Part shown: piece by piece, positions 1 through 7,691 of the stretch
Position numbering within the stretch: the stretch's first letter is position 1
Layout: each line of letters begins with the position of its first letter
Origin: Nitrosomonas communis
GTDB taxonomy: Bacteria; Pseudomonadota; Gammaproteobacteria; Burkholderiales; Nitrosomonadaceae
Assembly: GCF_001007935.1 (NCBI RefSeq)
Contig: NZ_CP011451.1
Span: 1,550,001 to 1,614,000 of the forward strand
DNA length: 64,000 nt
Direction of reading: 5' to 3'
Program-made: the position numbers and the translations under genes
The notes under the pieces: model-generated
What the model was told of the DNA's origin: nothing
The model's input: the letters and a program-made list of their open reading frames with translations, nothing else
Databases searched by the model: none

Positions 1-142
1 GTACAGTTTACCAGCGAAGCATTTACCTCCATACTAAAAGATCATCATATTCAGATCAGCATGGATGGCAAGGGGTGCTACTATGACAACATTTTTGTTG
101 AACGACTTTGGCGGACAGTTAAGTATGAGCTTTTATATACCA

Positions 143-1482
143 GGGCACCTCTAAAAATACCTAAAAAAAGCAAATCAATTCAACCAGGAGGGCAATTTCA
201 CTTGATTCTCAAAGTTTTTCTGTCCAATAATTAAATTTTTCTAAATTCAAGGTGATTCGGGTTGTTATCTTCTCGTTTTTGCTCCCTTTAAGCCATTTCG
301 GGCGCACTAACCCTATCGAAACTGAAATACCCTTTTCGAATCAGCGTCGCTACACGCTTGATGTTATAGACGAGGTTGAGTAAGCCTATGTGTACTTTTG
401 CTCTCCCATAACCTATGGTACGAATCGTGATTCCGCCCAGTTCATTCGTCATCGAACCAAACACATGCTCGACTCGTGCACGCACCCGTGATTTCTCTTT
501 GTTACTGGATTTTTGTGCTTGCGTGAGGGGATGATTGCGAGCGCCTTTTTCGTGAATCTGACTCGTGTATTTTGAGGTGACCAGACTTTCTTCCTGTGCA
601 TTGCTGCGGTATGCTGAGTCCGCATAAATATCTGCGCCTCCCACTTCAGGGGATTGCAGCACTTCTTCCAAAACCTGACTGTCATGAATTTGCGCTGAAG
701 TAACTTCCCATGTGGTTATCAGCTTGGTATCGCGATCCATATTGACGTGATCTTTGTAACCATAAAATGATTCGCTGTTCTTCTTCGTCCAACGCGCATC
801 AATGTCTTTTTGCGCCAGTTTGTGGGGATTCTGTCCCCATTCAATCGGAACGGCATCTTCTTTAATCATCTTGTTTTCTTCACGTGTATTGCGTTGTTTA
901 GGCACACTCACAAAGGTCGCATCAATGATCTGACCTGACTTCAGTTCTACCTCCAACTCTCGTAAACATTCATCGAATCTTGCAAACAGACGATCCATCA
1001 GATGGTTCTCTTTCAACTCTTCCCGGAACGACCACATGGTCTTTGCGTCAGGCACTACCCCTGCCAGACCAAGTCCCAAAAACCGCATGAAACTCAACCG
1101 GTCCCGGACTTGATACTCCAGCCGATCATCCGACAGATTATTCATTCTTTGTAATACCAGCATTTTGAATAGCATCACCCGATCAAAGGGTTTGCGGCCT
1201 GCTTCACTTTTCCGGGGCTTCGTCGTTGTCTCTGCAAGAAGATCAGCGAATAGATTCCAATCGATTATGCGATTCAGCTCTTCAAGCGGATCATTTAACT
1301 TACTTAGCTGAGCATATCGATTGTCAAGGTCAAAAAAACCGAGTTGCATGGTGAGGACTCATATCGGGGAGCATAATCTCATTATTATACATTTGAAACA
1401 ACGTGTTATCCTGGACAAATCAAGAAAATACTACTTTCTCCTAACGCGCCTCATTTTATAGCTTGAATTTTTAGAGGTGCCC
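143..1482 (-). mobile_element. Complete IS5-family insertion sequence, 1340 bp
   Basis: Both ends carry the same 16-bp inverted repeat GGGCACCTCTAAAAAT, flanked by a 4-bp target duplication ACCA. Between them is one full-length transposase gene on the minus strand. The target was an IS3 transposase gene, so this insertion is younger than that element. Intact ends, intact ORF and perfect duplication suggest a recent and perhaps still active copy. Confidence 0.93.
288..1349 (-). CDS. IS5-family transposase
   Basis: A 353-residue DDE transposase that excises and inserts the surrounding element. The catalytic carboxylates can be placed at IDATFVSVPKQRN (first Asp), IYADSAYRS (second Asp) and RARVEHVFG (Glu). 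The N-terminal region with GRKPFDRVMLFKMLVLQ is typical of the IS5 group. The length is normal for the family and the frame is uninterrupted. The start at 1349 gives the usual N-terminus MQLGFFDL. The gene is nested inside a disrupted IS3 transposase and has no functional link to its neighbours. Confidence 0.93.
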   Translation of the reverse strand: MQLGFFDLDNRYAQLSKLNDPLEELNRIIDWNLFADLLAETTTKPRKSEAGRKPFDRVMLFKMLVLQRMNNLSDDRLEYQVRDRLSFMRFLGLGLAGVVPDAKTMWSFREELKENHLMDRLFARFDECLRELEVELKSGQIIDATFVSVPKQRNTREENKMIKEDAVPIEWGQNPHKLAQKDIDARWTKKNSESFYGYKDHVNMDRDTKLITTWEVTSAQIHDSQVLEEVLQSPEVGGADIYADSAYRSNAQEESLVTSKYTSQIHEKGARNHPLTQAQKSSNKEKSRVRARVEHVFGSMTNELGGITIRTIGYGRAKVHIGLLNLVYNIKRVATLIRKGYFSFDRVSAPEMA

Positions 1483-1699
1483 ACCAGAGAATTCAATAAT
1501 CTGAAGGAGATAAAGCAGAATTTATCCACATGGTTTGAATGGTACAATCAAGAACGATTTCATCAAAGCCTTGACCGTCTTACGCCTGATGAAATCTACT
1601 ATAGTGATCCAAGAATTGATCGGGTTGCCTGAACCTGTTTAACTATACATATCAGAGCTGAACTTTCTTTCAGGTTGTCCAGTTACAGGGAACCACATC

Positions 1700-1858
1700 A
1701 GAGTAATTTGCAGATTATCAGTTGAGAAGGAAAAAAACGGTTTAAATATAGCCACATAGCAGAAACAGATACAAAGCCTTTTTTTGAAATTGCAGTCCTA
1801 TACAAAGAACAGAAAACGGCGATTATTGCTAACTACAAAACAGGTATATTAGCCGCAC
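1700..1858 (+). repeat. RAYT-like transposase 3'-end remnant, copy R1
   Basis: Contains the block encoding KPFFEIAVLYKEQKTAIIANYKTG in decayed form, shared with copies at 23795-23905 (minus strand), 30128-30325, 31450-31690 and 33248-33515. The minus-strand copy shows that the source region ends in a helix-turn-helix segment like the C-terminus of REP-associated tyrosine transposases. This copy lacks the final helix-turn-helix part. No catalytic HuH domain is present. Confidence 0.6.
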
Positions 1859-1927
1859 TTCAAATTTCGGCACTCAAGCGCAATCGTTAATCTGAAAATT
1901 ATCGGTCAACAAGGAGCGTAGCGCTTC

Positions 1928-2224
1928 CTAATAACAGTTGGAAGCAGCAAAGAAACCATCGCAAGCCTGCTTGAACAAGGCAAAAGTTTGATAGCACTTA
2001 CCATACAGAATTTCTTTTTTGAAGAATTGCCAATAGCGCTCAATCAGATTCAGATTGGGTGCATAAGGTGACAGAAAGATTAATTCGGTTTTTGAATCTG
2101 ACAAGTATTTAGTAACGAGCTGAGAGTGATAATAGCGGGCCTTTTCACGACTGCGCAGCTTGCCGGCTTCAATCAATGCTTTGATGCGCAGCTCGTTGCT
2201 CTCCAGCTGATTACGATCGGCTGT
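1928..2224 (-). pseudogene. IS630-family transposase remnant, internally deleted
   Basis: The C-terminal part of an IS630/Tc1-type DDE transposase: LSPYAPNLNLIERYW carries the final acidic residue, followed by FFKKEILYGK. The preceding residues (QLESNELRIKALIEAGKLR) come from the N-terminal region of the family. The first two catalytic aspartates are therefore missing, so a large internal deletion has joined the two ends. It cannot be an active transposase. Confidence 0.75.
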
Positions 2225-2368
2225 TTTGTTTTTATCCCCCTACTTCTTCCGGCCTCATGCTTGAAGGCTTTAAAATATTGCCTTTGGTATTAATAGTTGA
2301 TAATCCAGCCATCTTTATTTCCTAATTCCTTTTAATTATCGAATCCTGAACAGCCGGTGGTTTTAATT

Positions 2369-3196
2369 TTACGAATTAGGCATCATAAATCTAATTGTCT
2401 TTTTATTATGATCTATGATGATTGACGCACCTTCTTTTATTGCATTTGGCTCAATATATGTTTGGTAGCTACTTAGCGATCGACCTGTCCAGTCGTACCC
2501 TTCTTTAGTACATACGAATCTTTCCACATCCTCCCCCTTCCCTATACCTAAAAATTTATTAAGCCATGCATCTATTTTTTTTATTTCAGTTCTTATTGCA
2601 TTCGGGTTTATATATTCTTTGATATCTTCCATAGAATGAGTTCGGTCGAAACTGTCTTTATTGCCAACAATTCTCTCCACATCCTTCCCTTTCCCACTTC
2701 CTAAAAATTTATTAAGCCATGCATTTATTTTTTTTGTTTCAGTTCTTATTGCATTCGGGTTTATATATTCTTTGTTATCTTTCATAGAACGAGTCCGGTC
2801 GAAACTGTCTTTATTATCAGCAAGTCTCTCCACATCCTTTACCTTCCCTATGCCTAAAAATTTATTAAGCCATGCATCTATTTTTTTTATTTCAGTTCTT
2901 ATTGCATTCGGGTTTATATTTTTCTTGTAACTTTCCATAGAACGAGTTCGGTCGAAACTGTTTTTATTGTCAGCAAGTCTCTCCACATCCTTCCCCTTCC
3001 CAATCCCTAAAAATTTATTAAGCCATTCATCTATTTTTTTTATTTCAGTTCTTATTGCATTCGGGTTTATATTTTTTTTGTAACTTTCCATAGAACGAGT
3101 TCGGTCGAAACTGTCTTTATTGCCAGAAAGTCTCTCCACATCCTCCCCTTTCCCAATTCCTAAAAATTTATTAAGCCATTCATCTATCTTTTTCAT
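2369..3196 (-). CDS. Protein made of five 51-residue tandem repeats, unknown function
   Basis: I do not recognise this 275-residue protein. Apart from the initiator methionine and a tail of about 25 residues it is five tandem units of 51 residues, starting at residues 2, 53, 104, 155 and 206. Each begins KKIDAWLNKFLGIGKGKDVE and ends INPNAIRTEI. Units 1-4 are almost identical. Unit 5 diverges after the ERF block (YDWTGRSL, YIEPNAIKEG) and leads into the tail IIIDHNKKTIRFMMPNS. There is no signal peptide or long hydrophobic segment; the units are charged and have Trp/Leu/Phe at regular spacing. The start at 3196 has GGAGAA six bases upstream. Flanks are an IS630 scrap downstream and a 103-bp palindromic element about 95 bp upstream. 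It may be a short domain amplified by unequal recombination. Confidence 0.75.
   Translation of the reverse strand: MKKIDEWLNKFLGIGKGEDVERLSGNKDSFDRTRSMESYKKNINPNAIRTEIKKIDEWLNKFLGIGKGKDVERLADNKNSFDRTRSMESYKKNINPNAIRTEIKKIDAWLNKFLGIGKVKDVERLADNKDSFDRTRSMKDNKEYINPNAIRTETKKINAWLNKFLGSGKGKDVERIVGNKDSFDRTHSMEDIKEYINPNAIRTEIKKIDAWLNKFLGIGKGEDVERFVCTKEGYDWTGRSLSSYQTYIEPNAIKEGASIIIDHNKKTIRFMMPNS
2447..3193 (-). repeat. 153-bp in-frame tandem repeat array, four full units and a divergent fifth
   Basis: Units run 3193-3041, 3040-2888, 2887-2735, 2734-2582 and from 2581 to about 2447. The unit is 153 bp, a multiple of three, so copy number can change without breaking the frame. Full units differ by only a few bases, including silent positions, which points to recent duplication or ongoing homogenisation. 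The ten bases just before the start codon also match the repeat, so the array boundary lies slightly upstream of the gene start. Confidence 0.9.
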
Positions 3197-3289
3197 TTCA
3201 GTTCTCCGTTTAGTCTAAAAATCAGGTACCCGTTAAAAGGAAATTCGTCTTCTCTATAGCCAAAACCTGTTCCAGTGCTACGCTGTCTA

Positions 3290-3392
3290 ATTCCATTTCC
3301 GACTCAAAAATGATGCGAAGGCTAGGCCCAGACAGTATCAATAATACGACAAGATAAAGCCGACAGAGTCAGTATTGATTTAGAAATGGCAT
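3290..3392 (+). repeat. 103-bp palindromic MITE-like element, copy 1
   Basis: Begins ATTCCATTTCC and ends GATTTAGAAATGGCAT, with the shared core GCGAAGG ... AATAATACGACAAG ... AAGCCGACAGAGTCAG. It is one of six copies in the window and is somewhat diverged. It lies about 95 bp upstream of the tandem-repeat protein start and could contribute to that promoter region. Confidence 0.8.
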
Positions 3393-3789
3393 TGCAGAGA
3401 TTCTACCATTGCAGCACTGAAGCTGAATTCCGAGAGATAAAGTGTAGCGCTATGAGATTTAGCAAACAATTGAAACAATCGAAGAAGGTCGACGGTAGCA
3501 ATCCTCATAACAAGTGAATCACGCTGGGTTAAGCAGCTTCTGATTGCTTATGCACACGAGCGCTACATCAACAAGGACGACATTGGCCTGTATTTATCGA
3601 ATACCGCTTATGCTTCAATTCAGTAACAATAGACCTGCGCCTACCAGTGTTCCCATAAGTGCATAGTCTTACGATTAAAGCTGCTGTGAAAATGCATCGC
3701 TGTTTGCCAAAAGGTAATGTATCAAGCTTTATTCAAATCTCGCCAGAGAATGGCCGACGTGCATGCCCTCTATTTTATGAGTCGAAACC
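3393..3789. other. No recognisable gene
   Basis: Short open stretches only, with no start and ribosome-binding-site combination and no recognised motif. It probably contains eroded accessory DNA between the palindromic element and the IS5-type element. Confidence 0.5.
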
Positions 3790-3791
3790 TA

Positions 3792-4647
3792 GGGTCTGTT
3801 GACATTTCACATAGGTAGCCACAGATATCCACACGCTATGGCTACCATACTCTCGTAATTTCGCTTCAGTTTGTCGTATCGCGTTGCTATTGCCCGATAC
3901 TGTTTTAGCCTGGCAAAAGCATTCTCCACCAAATGCCGATATTGATATAAACCCCAATCCATATCTGCATTACCCTTCAACGAGTTGCGCTTTCCCGGTA
4001 TCACAGCCTGAGCTCCCTTCTTCGTTATCTGTTCCCGTAACCATTCGCTGTCATAGCCCTTGTCCGCAACGATTGTTTTTGCGTCAGGCAACCTGGCAAT
4101 CAAATCAGGTGCGGCAGAACAGTCATTGACTTCTCCACCGGTGATTTCAAACTCAACTGGCAAGCCATAACCATCAACCGCTAAATGGATCCTGGTGGTA
4201 TTGCCTGCACGGCTTTTCCCGATAGCCTGCGATTCTTGACTCGCTGCTCCCGCACTATGTTGATGCGCTTTAACATAACTGCCATCCATAAATCTCCATT
4301 CCCAATCGGGATCAACAGCCAATGCTTTGAAAATATTGAGCCATTTCCTGCTCAATGACCATGCATTGAATCTTTTATAGATAGAATTCCAGCAGCCGAA
4401 CACCCTGGGCAGATCGCGCCATGGACAGCCAACCCGCATTCGATACAGTATGCCTTCTACTATCATGCGCAGATTGCGCTTGTTATCAATCGATTCTTGA
4501 AGCAGAATCTTCTCCAGCTTCGACCAGTACTCATCATTGAGCATCATTCGGGGCATCGCAAACTCGTTTTGTTGGTGGGGTAGGAACCCCAATATTACGA
4601 GTTTGTTTTTATCTATGAAATACTTATCTTAAAACGTCAACAGACCC
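3792..4647 (-). mobile_element. IS5-family (IS427/IS1031-like) insertion sequence, 856 bp
   Basis: The ends are GGGTCTGTTGAC and its exact complement GTCAACAGACCC. Both are flanked by TA (3790-3791 and 4648-4649), read as a 2-bp target duplication. One transposase ORF fills the element. The right end cuts into a metallo-beta-lactamase-fold gene after its DDSTIG motif. The missing 3' end of that gene is not recognisable on the other side, so a deletion accompanied or followed the insertion. Confidence 0.88.
3807..4556 (-). CDS. IS5-family transposase
   Basis: A 250-residue DDE transposase in a single frame; many relatives of the IS427 group split it by frameshift. Visible blocks: the N-terminal MVEGILYRMRVGCPWRDLP domain at about residues 30-50, DGSYVKAHQHSAGA (first Asp), VADKGYDSEW (second Asp) and YRHLVENAFARLKQYR (Glu). 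The start chosen at 4556 (MPRMMLNDEYWSKLE) matches the usual family N-terminus; an upstream in-frame start at 4592 would add 12 residues. It appears intact. Confidence 0.9.
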   Translation of the reverse strand: MPRMMLNDEYWSKLEKILLQESIDNKRNLRMIVEGILYRMRVGCPWRDLPRVFGCWNSIYKRFNAWSLSRKWLNIFKALAVDPDWEWRFMDGSYVKAHQHSAGAASQESQAIGKSRAGNTTRIHLAVDGYGLPVEFEITGGEVNDCSAAPDLIARLPDAKTIVADKGYDSEWLREQITKKGAQAVIPGKRNSLKGNADMDWGLYQYRHLVENAFARLKQYRAIATRYDKLKRNYESMVAIACGYLWLPM

Positions 4648-5246
4648 TATTGTGGAATCATCTCGATCTGAAATGTTGCCACCGGATGCTGAGCCAGTTC
4701 CATGAGCGGGAAAAATTATCGCTTGATCCCCCAAAGGAGCTATCTTTTTGTGGATGGCATCATAGAGTGCTGCCGCGTTCTCACGTCCTTTTTCTGGATC
4801 TGAGAGATCCATCCGTACAGTTTCGCCAACAAAAAGGGTATCTCCAGTAAAAACGCCCCAGCATTTCCTTCCAACATCTTTCGGGAAGACTGCATAGATC
4901 ATGCTTTCAGGTGTATGGCCAGGTGTCTCATATGCAACAAAACACGTAGTGCCAACCATGAGCTCCTGCCCATTGTCTAGCCTGATATCGGATGCACCGA
5001 ATAATTCATGCTTACCTGTCATAACCTGCGCACCGGTTGCCTGTGCTAACGATCGCGAGCCAAATTCGAAATCTTCTTGGCGGTGCGTTTCAAAAATATA
5101 GCTGATGCTGAGATTGTTGTTCCAGGCAATTCCAAATATTCCTCGATATCCCGACGCGGATCGATCAGTACGCCTACACCCTTCCCACATCCAAGTAAAT
5201 AAGAGTTTTGTTCTAAGCCAGACGCCTTCAGCCTTTTGAAAAACAT
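4648..5246 (-). pseudogene. MBL-fold persulfide dioxygenase / rhodanese-type hydrolase, truncated and frameshifted
   Basis: The N-terminus MFFKRLKASGLEQNSYLLGC follows a clear AGGAGC site. The reading frame then shifts once near 5100, resuming at SYIFETHRQEDFEFGS. That is the HRxED variant of the metal-binding motif found in MBL hydrolases fused to rhodanese domains. GHTPES, FTGDTLFVG and FPAHGTGS follow. The gene stops abruptly after DDSTIG where the 856-bp IS5 element begins, so the rhodanese part is lost. The family oxidises or handles sulfane sulfur; this copy is dead. Confidence 0.82.
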
Positions 5247-5332
5247 TCAAGCTCCTCTTTTCACCTAATATTAATTTAGAAAAGATAATCAAGCGAATGT
5301 TCGCCGTTAATATGCTAAGCCACATGAACTCA

Positions 5333-5435
5333 GACCTCTGCATAACTGTTTTTTTAGGCTTTTCTGTCCGGTTCATCATATTTAAATCAGTCTGTTACAA
5401 ATTTTTACAAAGGAAGAACAGATTATGCAGAGGTC
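5333..5435. repeat. Second MITE-like element with 13-bp inverted ends
   Basis: GACCTCTGCATAA at 5333-5345 is repeated inverted as TTATGCAGAGGTC at 5423-5435. CTGTT and AACAG continue the pairing inward. The interior of about 75 bp is AT-rich and has no coding capacity. The ends resemble those of IS5-type elements, so a non-autonomous derivative is likely. Only one copy was noticed in the window. Confidence 0.65.
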
Positions 5436-5499
5436 CTTATATTGGGTTATCCCGGGCATGCCGTTCGAACACAAGCAAGATGACCGCGTAGAGTTCTCG

Positions 5500-5815
5500 G
5501 GAGAAGTCATCAACTGCGGCAAATATGTATTACCTGGGTTGTGTAGGATAAGCCTTTAAGCGAGGGCAAGCGCCCAATGATGCTACCTGGGATGCGCCCC
5601 CTAACGGCAATGGCGAGTTCTCTAATGCATCATCAGCTATAGTTTTTGGTATGCCTAACGCAGATTGGGAGAATGTGATGGGCGCAGGGATCTATGACGC
5701 GTCTGCTGGTGGCACATTATTGGCAGGGGCCAATCTTGATACGGCCAGAAATACCGTGGCGGGCGATCCGGCACCGAATTTCCCGGCGGGCGCACTGAAA
5801 TTCATTTTTGCGTAA
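5500..5815 (+). pseudogene. Prophage structural / tail-fibre-like protein, C-terminal remnant
   Basis: The frame ending at the TAA of 5813-5815 reads FSNASSAIVFGMPNADWENV, then GAGIYDASAGG, then GDPAPNFPAGALKFIFA. This resembles the C-terminal domain of small phage tail-fibre-like proteins. Upstream in the same frame (NMYYLGCVG, stop, AFKRGQAPNDATWDAPPNG) there are stops and no start. It is the first member of a decayed phage module that continues with holin-like and endolysin genes on the same strand. Confidence 0.6.
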
Positions 5816-5886
5816 CACCGCATTAGCTTCTCATCATGTTTCATCCACCCCTACCCTGCTTTTGGCGGCCTTTTTATTTCTGGTGC

Positions 5887-6175
5887 ATGCAAATGAATCT
5901 ACCTACTCTACACAATGGCATGATCGGCATGCCACAAGATGAGTTCGAACAGTTGCTCGAGCAGGCTGCCACACGCGATGCCAAGCGCGTGTTGGCCATG
6001 TCGGCCTGGAAGGCAATACGCTGCCCACGACATCCGTGAGCTGCATGGCCTGCTCGATGTCTTCAATACCGCCAAGCGTACCGCTTGGCGGACGGTAATC
6101 AAGATCATCACCACAGGTTTTGTATTAGCGCTGATTGCAGGTGCACTTTTGAAAATCAAATTATATGGAGGGTAA
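5887..6175 (+). pseudogene. DUF6127-like phage membrane protein, frameshifted
   Basis: The start of the protein (MPQDEFEQLLEQAATRDAKR) and its end (DIRELHGLLDVFNTAKRTAW, then a single transmembrane segment TGFVLALIAGALLKIKLYGG) lie in different frames with a break near 6000-6030. Together they match the layout of small holin-adjacent phage proteins: a soluble N-terminus and one C-terminal membrane helix. The position directly before the endolysin supports a lysis-module role. Confidence 0.6.
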
Positions 6176-6177
6176 TA

Positions 6178-6692
6178 ATGGTTGAATCCATCATCTATGA
6201 CATCATTCGCCATGAAGGTAGCTTTATCCATCACCCGGCTAATCGTGGTGACCCTACCAAGTACGGCATCACGGCCCAAACATTTTGAAGATGGCGCCAC
6301 CTCGGTCGGGTAGCGATAAAGAGATGAAGCGGTAGAGCATTCACTGAAGCTGAGGCGCGGGAAATTTATCACCATCGATACATTGTAGAGCCGGGTTTTG
6401 ATGCAATCACGCATCCGGCGTAAGCCCTTCTGATTGATAGTACAGTGTGCATCCCCGGCCACAAAAGGCAGTGAGGCTGTTACAAGAAGCATTCGGTATA
6501 GCTACCGATGGGGTGATTGGGCCAAAGACCCGAGCTGCACTGGCAGTTACCGATCAAAGTAAACTCTACAGCAAAGTGCTCGCGGCACGTCTGCGAAACC
6601 TCGATCGATTAATAACCAATGACCCGGAGCAATCGGTCTCTGCCGCTGGCCGAATGAACCGAATGGCAGAGTTTGTGGAGGGTACAGTATGA
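6178..6692 (+). pseudogene. Phage endolysin, glycoside hydrolase 108 with peptidoglycan-binding domain, frameshifted
   Basis: It begins MVESIIYDIIRHEGSFIHHP. HEGxxxxxPxxRGxPTKYGIT is the GH108 N-terminal motif with the catalytic glutamate. The frame breaks near 6290 and again near 6430. EAREIYHHRYI in the middle and LLQEAFGIATDGVIGPKTRAA at the end are recognisable; the latter is a peptidoglycan-binding domain. It would have cleaved cell-wall glycan during phage release. It is inactive here, and its end overlaps the next gene by 4 bp, as in a real lysis cassette. Confidence 0.75.
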
Positions 6693-7100
6693 TTCCAATT
6701 CTAGCTACTCTAGCGCCAGGACTCATCAAAGCTGCCAGTCGTCTGCTCGACCGATTGACTCCCGATCCGGCTGAGCGAGAAAAGGCTAAACTCGCGCTGC
6801 TACAGGCCGAAGGGCAGCAAGCATTGCAGAAAATGCAGACGAGCTTGTTTGTCATTCTGGCTGAGGCCAATTCTGCTGATCCGTGGACGAGCCGAGTGCG
6901 CCCAACTTTTCTGTATATGATCCATTGTGTAATCTTGCTGTGTGTGGCTTGGGTCTATCCTTGGCATCTAGTGGCTGAAACATGTTTTCCAGGCGGCGGA
7001 GAATTTGAATAAGCTTTTGGAGGTCGTGCCGAAAAGCATGTGGTGACTGTTTGGGGCTGGGTATCTCAGGTACACTGGGGCGAGGAGTTTTGATAAGTAG
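6689..7100 (+). pseudogene. Phage holin, three-TM family, frameshifted
   Basis: MIPILATLAPGLIKAASRLL with TPDPAEREKAKLALLQAEGQ and SADPWTSRVRPTFLYMI matches the three-transmembrane holin layout. The open frame ends at 7012. The proper C-terminus continues in another frame from about 6985 (QAAENLNKLLEVVPKSMW, then a stop, then LFGAGYLRYTGARSFDK). So one frameshift and one stop codon inactivate it. It would have formed the membrane lesion that releases the endolysin encoded just upstream. Confidence 0.72.
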
Positions 7101-7207
7101 CAAGGTCCGGCCAGATAGGCCTTGTAGCAATATAAAACATCTTCTCCCGATCTTATTGCTAAAAGGTAGTGAGATCAGGAAATTTTGTAGTTTAATGACG
7201 CTTCTAC

Positions 7208-7501
7208 ATGTTGGGCTTCGCTCATCTGATGGTACGCTACCCAAAGCTCGCTTTATTATTGCCGTTATTTAACAAACTCTTATTAGGTAAATGCTCAATC
7301 ATTGAAACCGTCAATGACCAATTGAAGAATATCTCGCAAATCGAGCATTCCCGTCATCGCAGCGTATTTAACTTCTTTGTTAATCTGATAGCCGGATTGG
7401 TGGCTTATACCTTTCGCGAGAAGAAACCCTCGCTTAATATCAGACTCCCTCAAGCTCTTCCAGATGTGATAACGTAATCCTTATCTCGAACTCACGTTAT
7501 G
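7208..7501 (+). pseudogene. IS982-family transposase, C-terminal fragment and right end
   Basis: [20 protein letters not shown] followed by [20 protein letters not shown] is the hallmark C-terminus of IS982 transposases. The gene stops at 7475-7477. Just after it is TTATCTCGAACTCACGTTATGT, which resembles the terminal inverted repeat of the family. The N-terminal two thirds are missing; the fragment abuts the prophage remnant. Confidence 0.82.
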
Positions 7502-7691
7502 TAAAAATTAATAAGGCCTAGCCTCCGCTTGTTAAATTTTATTTGCTGAGATATATTCAATAATAATAAACTCATCCAATTGCTGTATTTTTATTAATCC
7601 GTAACCAGATAACATCTTTTCAAAAAGAGACACTCGCTCGAGTGCTTCCTTATCGTATCTAAGGAAATAAAAAGTAAGTGAGAAAAAGGAC

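Larger units (their letters stand above)
1..1632 (+). pseudogene. IS3-family transposase OrfB, 3' part, split by an IS5 insertion
   Basis: The frame starting at base 1 reads as the C-terminal part of an IS3-type DDE integrase domain. The glutamate block DNIFVERLWRTVKYE is followed, beyond the insertion, by ERFHQSLDRLTPDEIYY and a TGA at 1630-1632. The gene is cut after base 142 by an element at 143-1482. The duplicated tetranucleotide ACCA flanks that element at 139-142 and 1483-1486. Removing the insert and one ACCA copy joins ACC with AGA and restores the frame exactly as LLYTREFNNL. The 5' part and OrfA lie outside the window. Confidence 0.85.

Noticed and set aside
2661..2930. Plus-strand hydrophobic ORF of 89 codons
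   Set aside because: It is the antisense of the 153-bp repeat array; the hydrophobic look comes from complementing Lys/Asn/Glu-rich codons.
2369..3196. Possible CRISPR array
   Set aside because: The repeats are 153 bp, contiguous without spacers, and stay in one reading frame; they encode protein.
5908..6492. 194-codon minus-strand ORF across the prophage remnant
   Set aside because: Its existence is a by-product of phage gene frames on the other strand, which give recognisable proteins.
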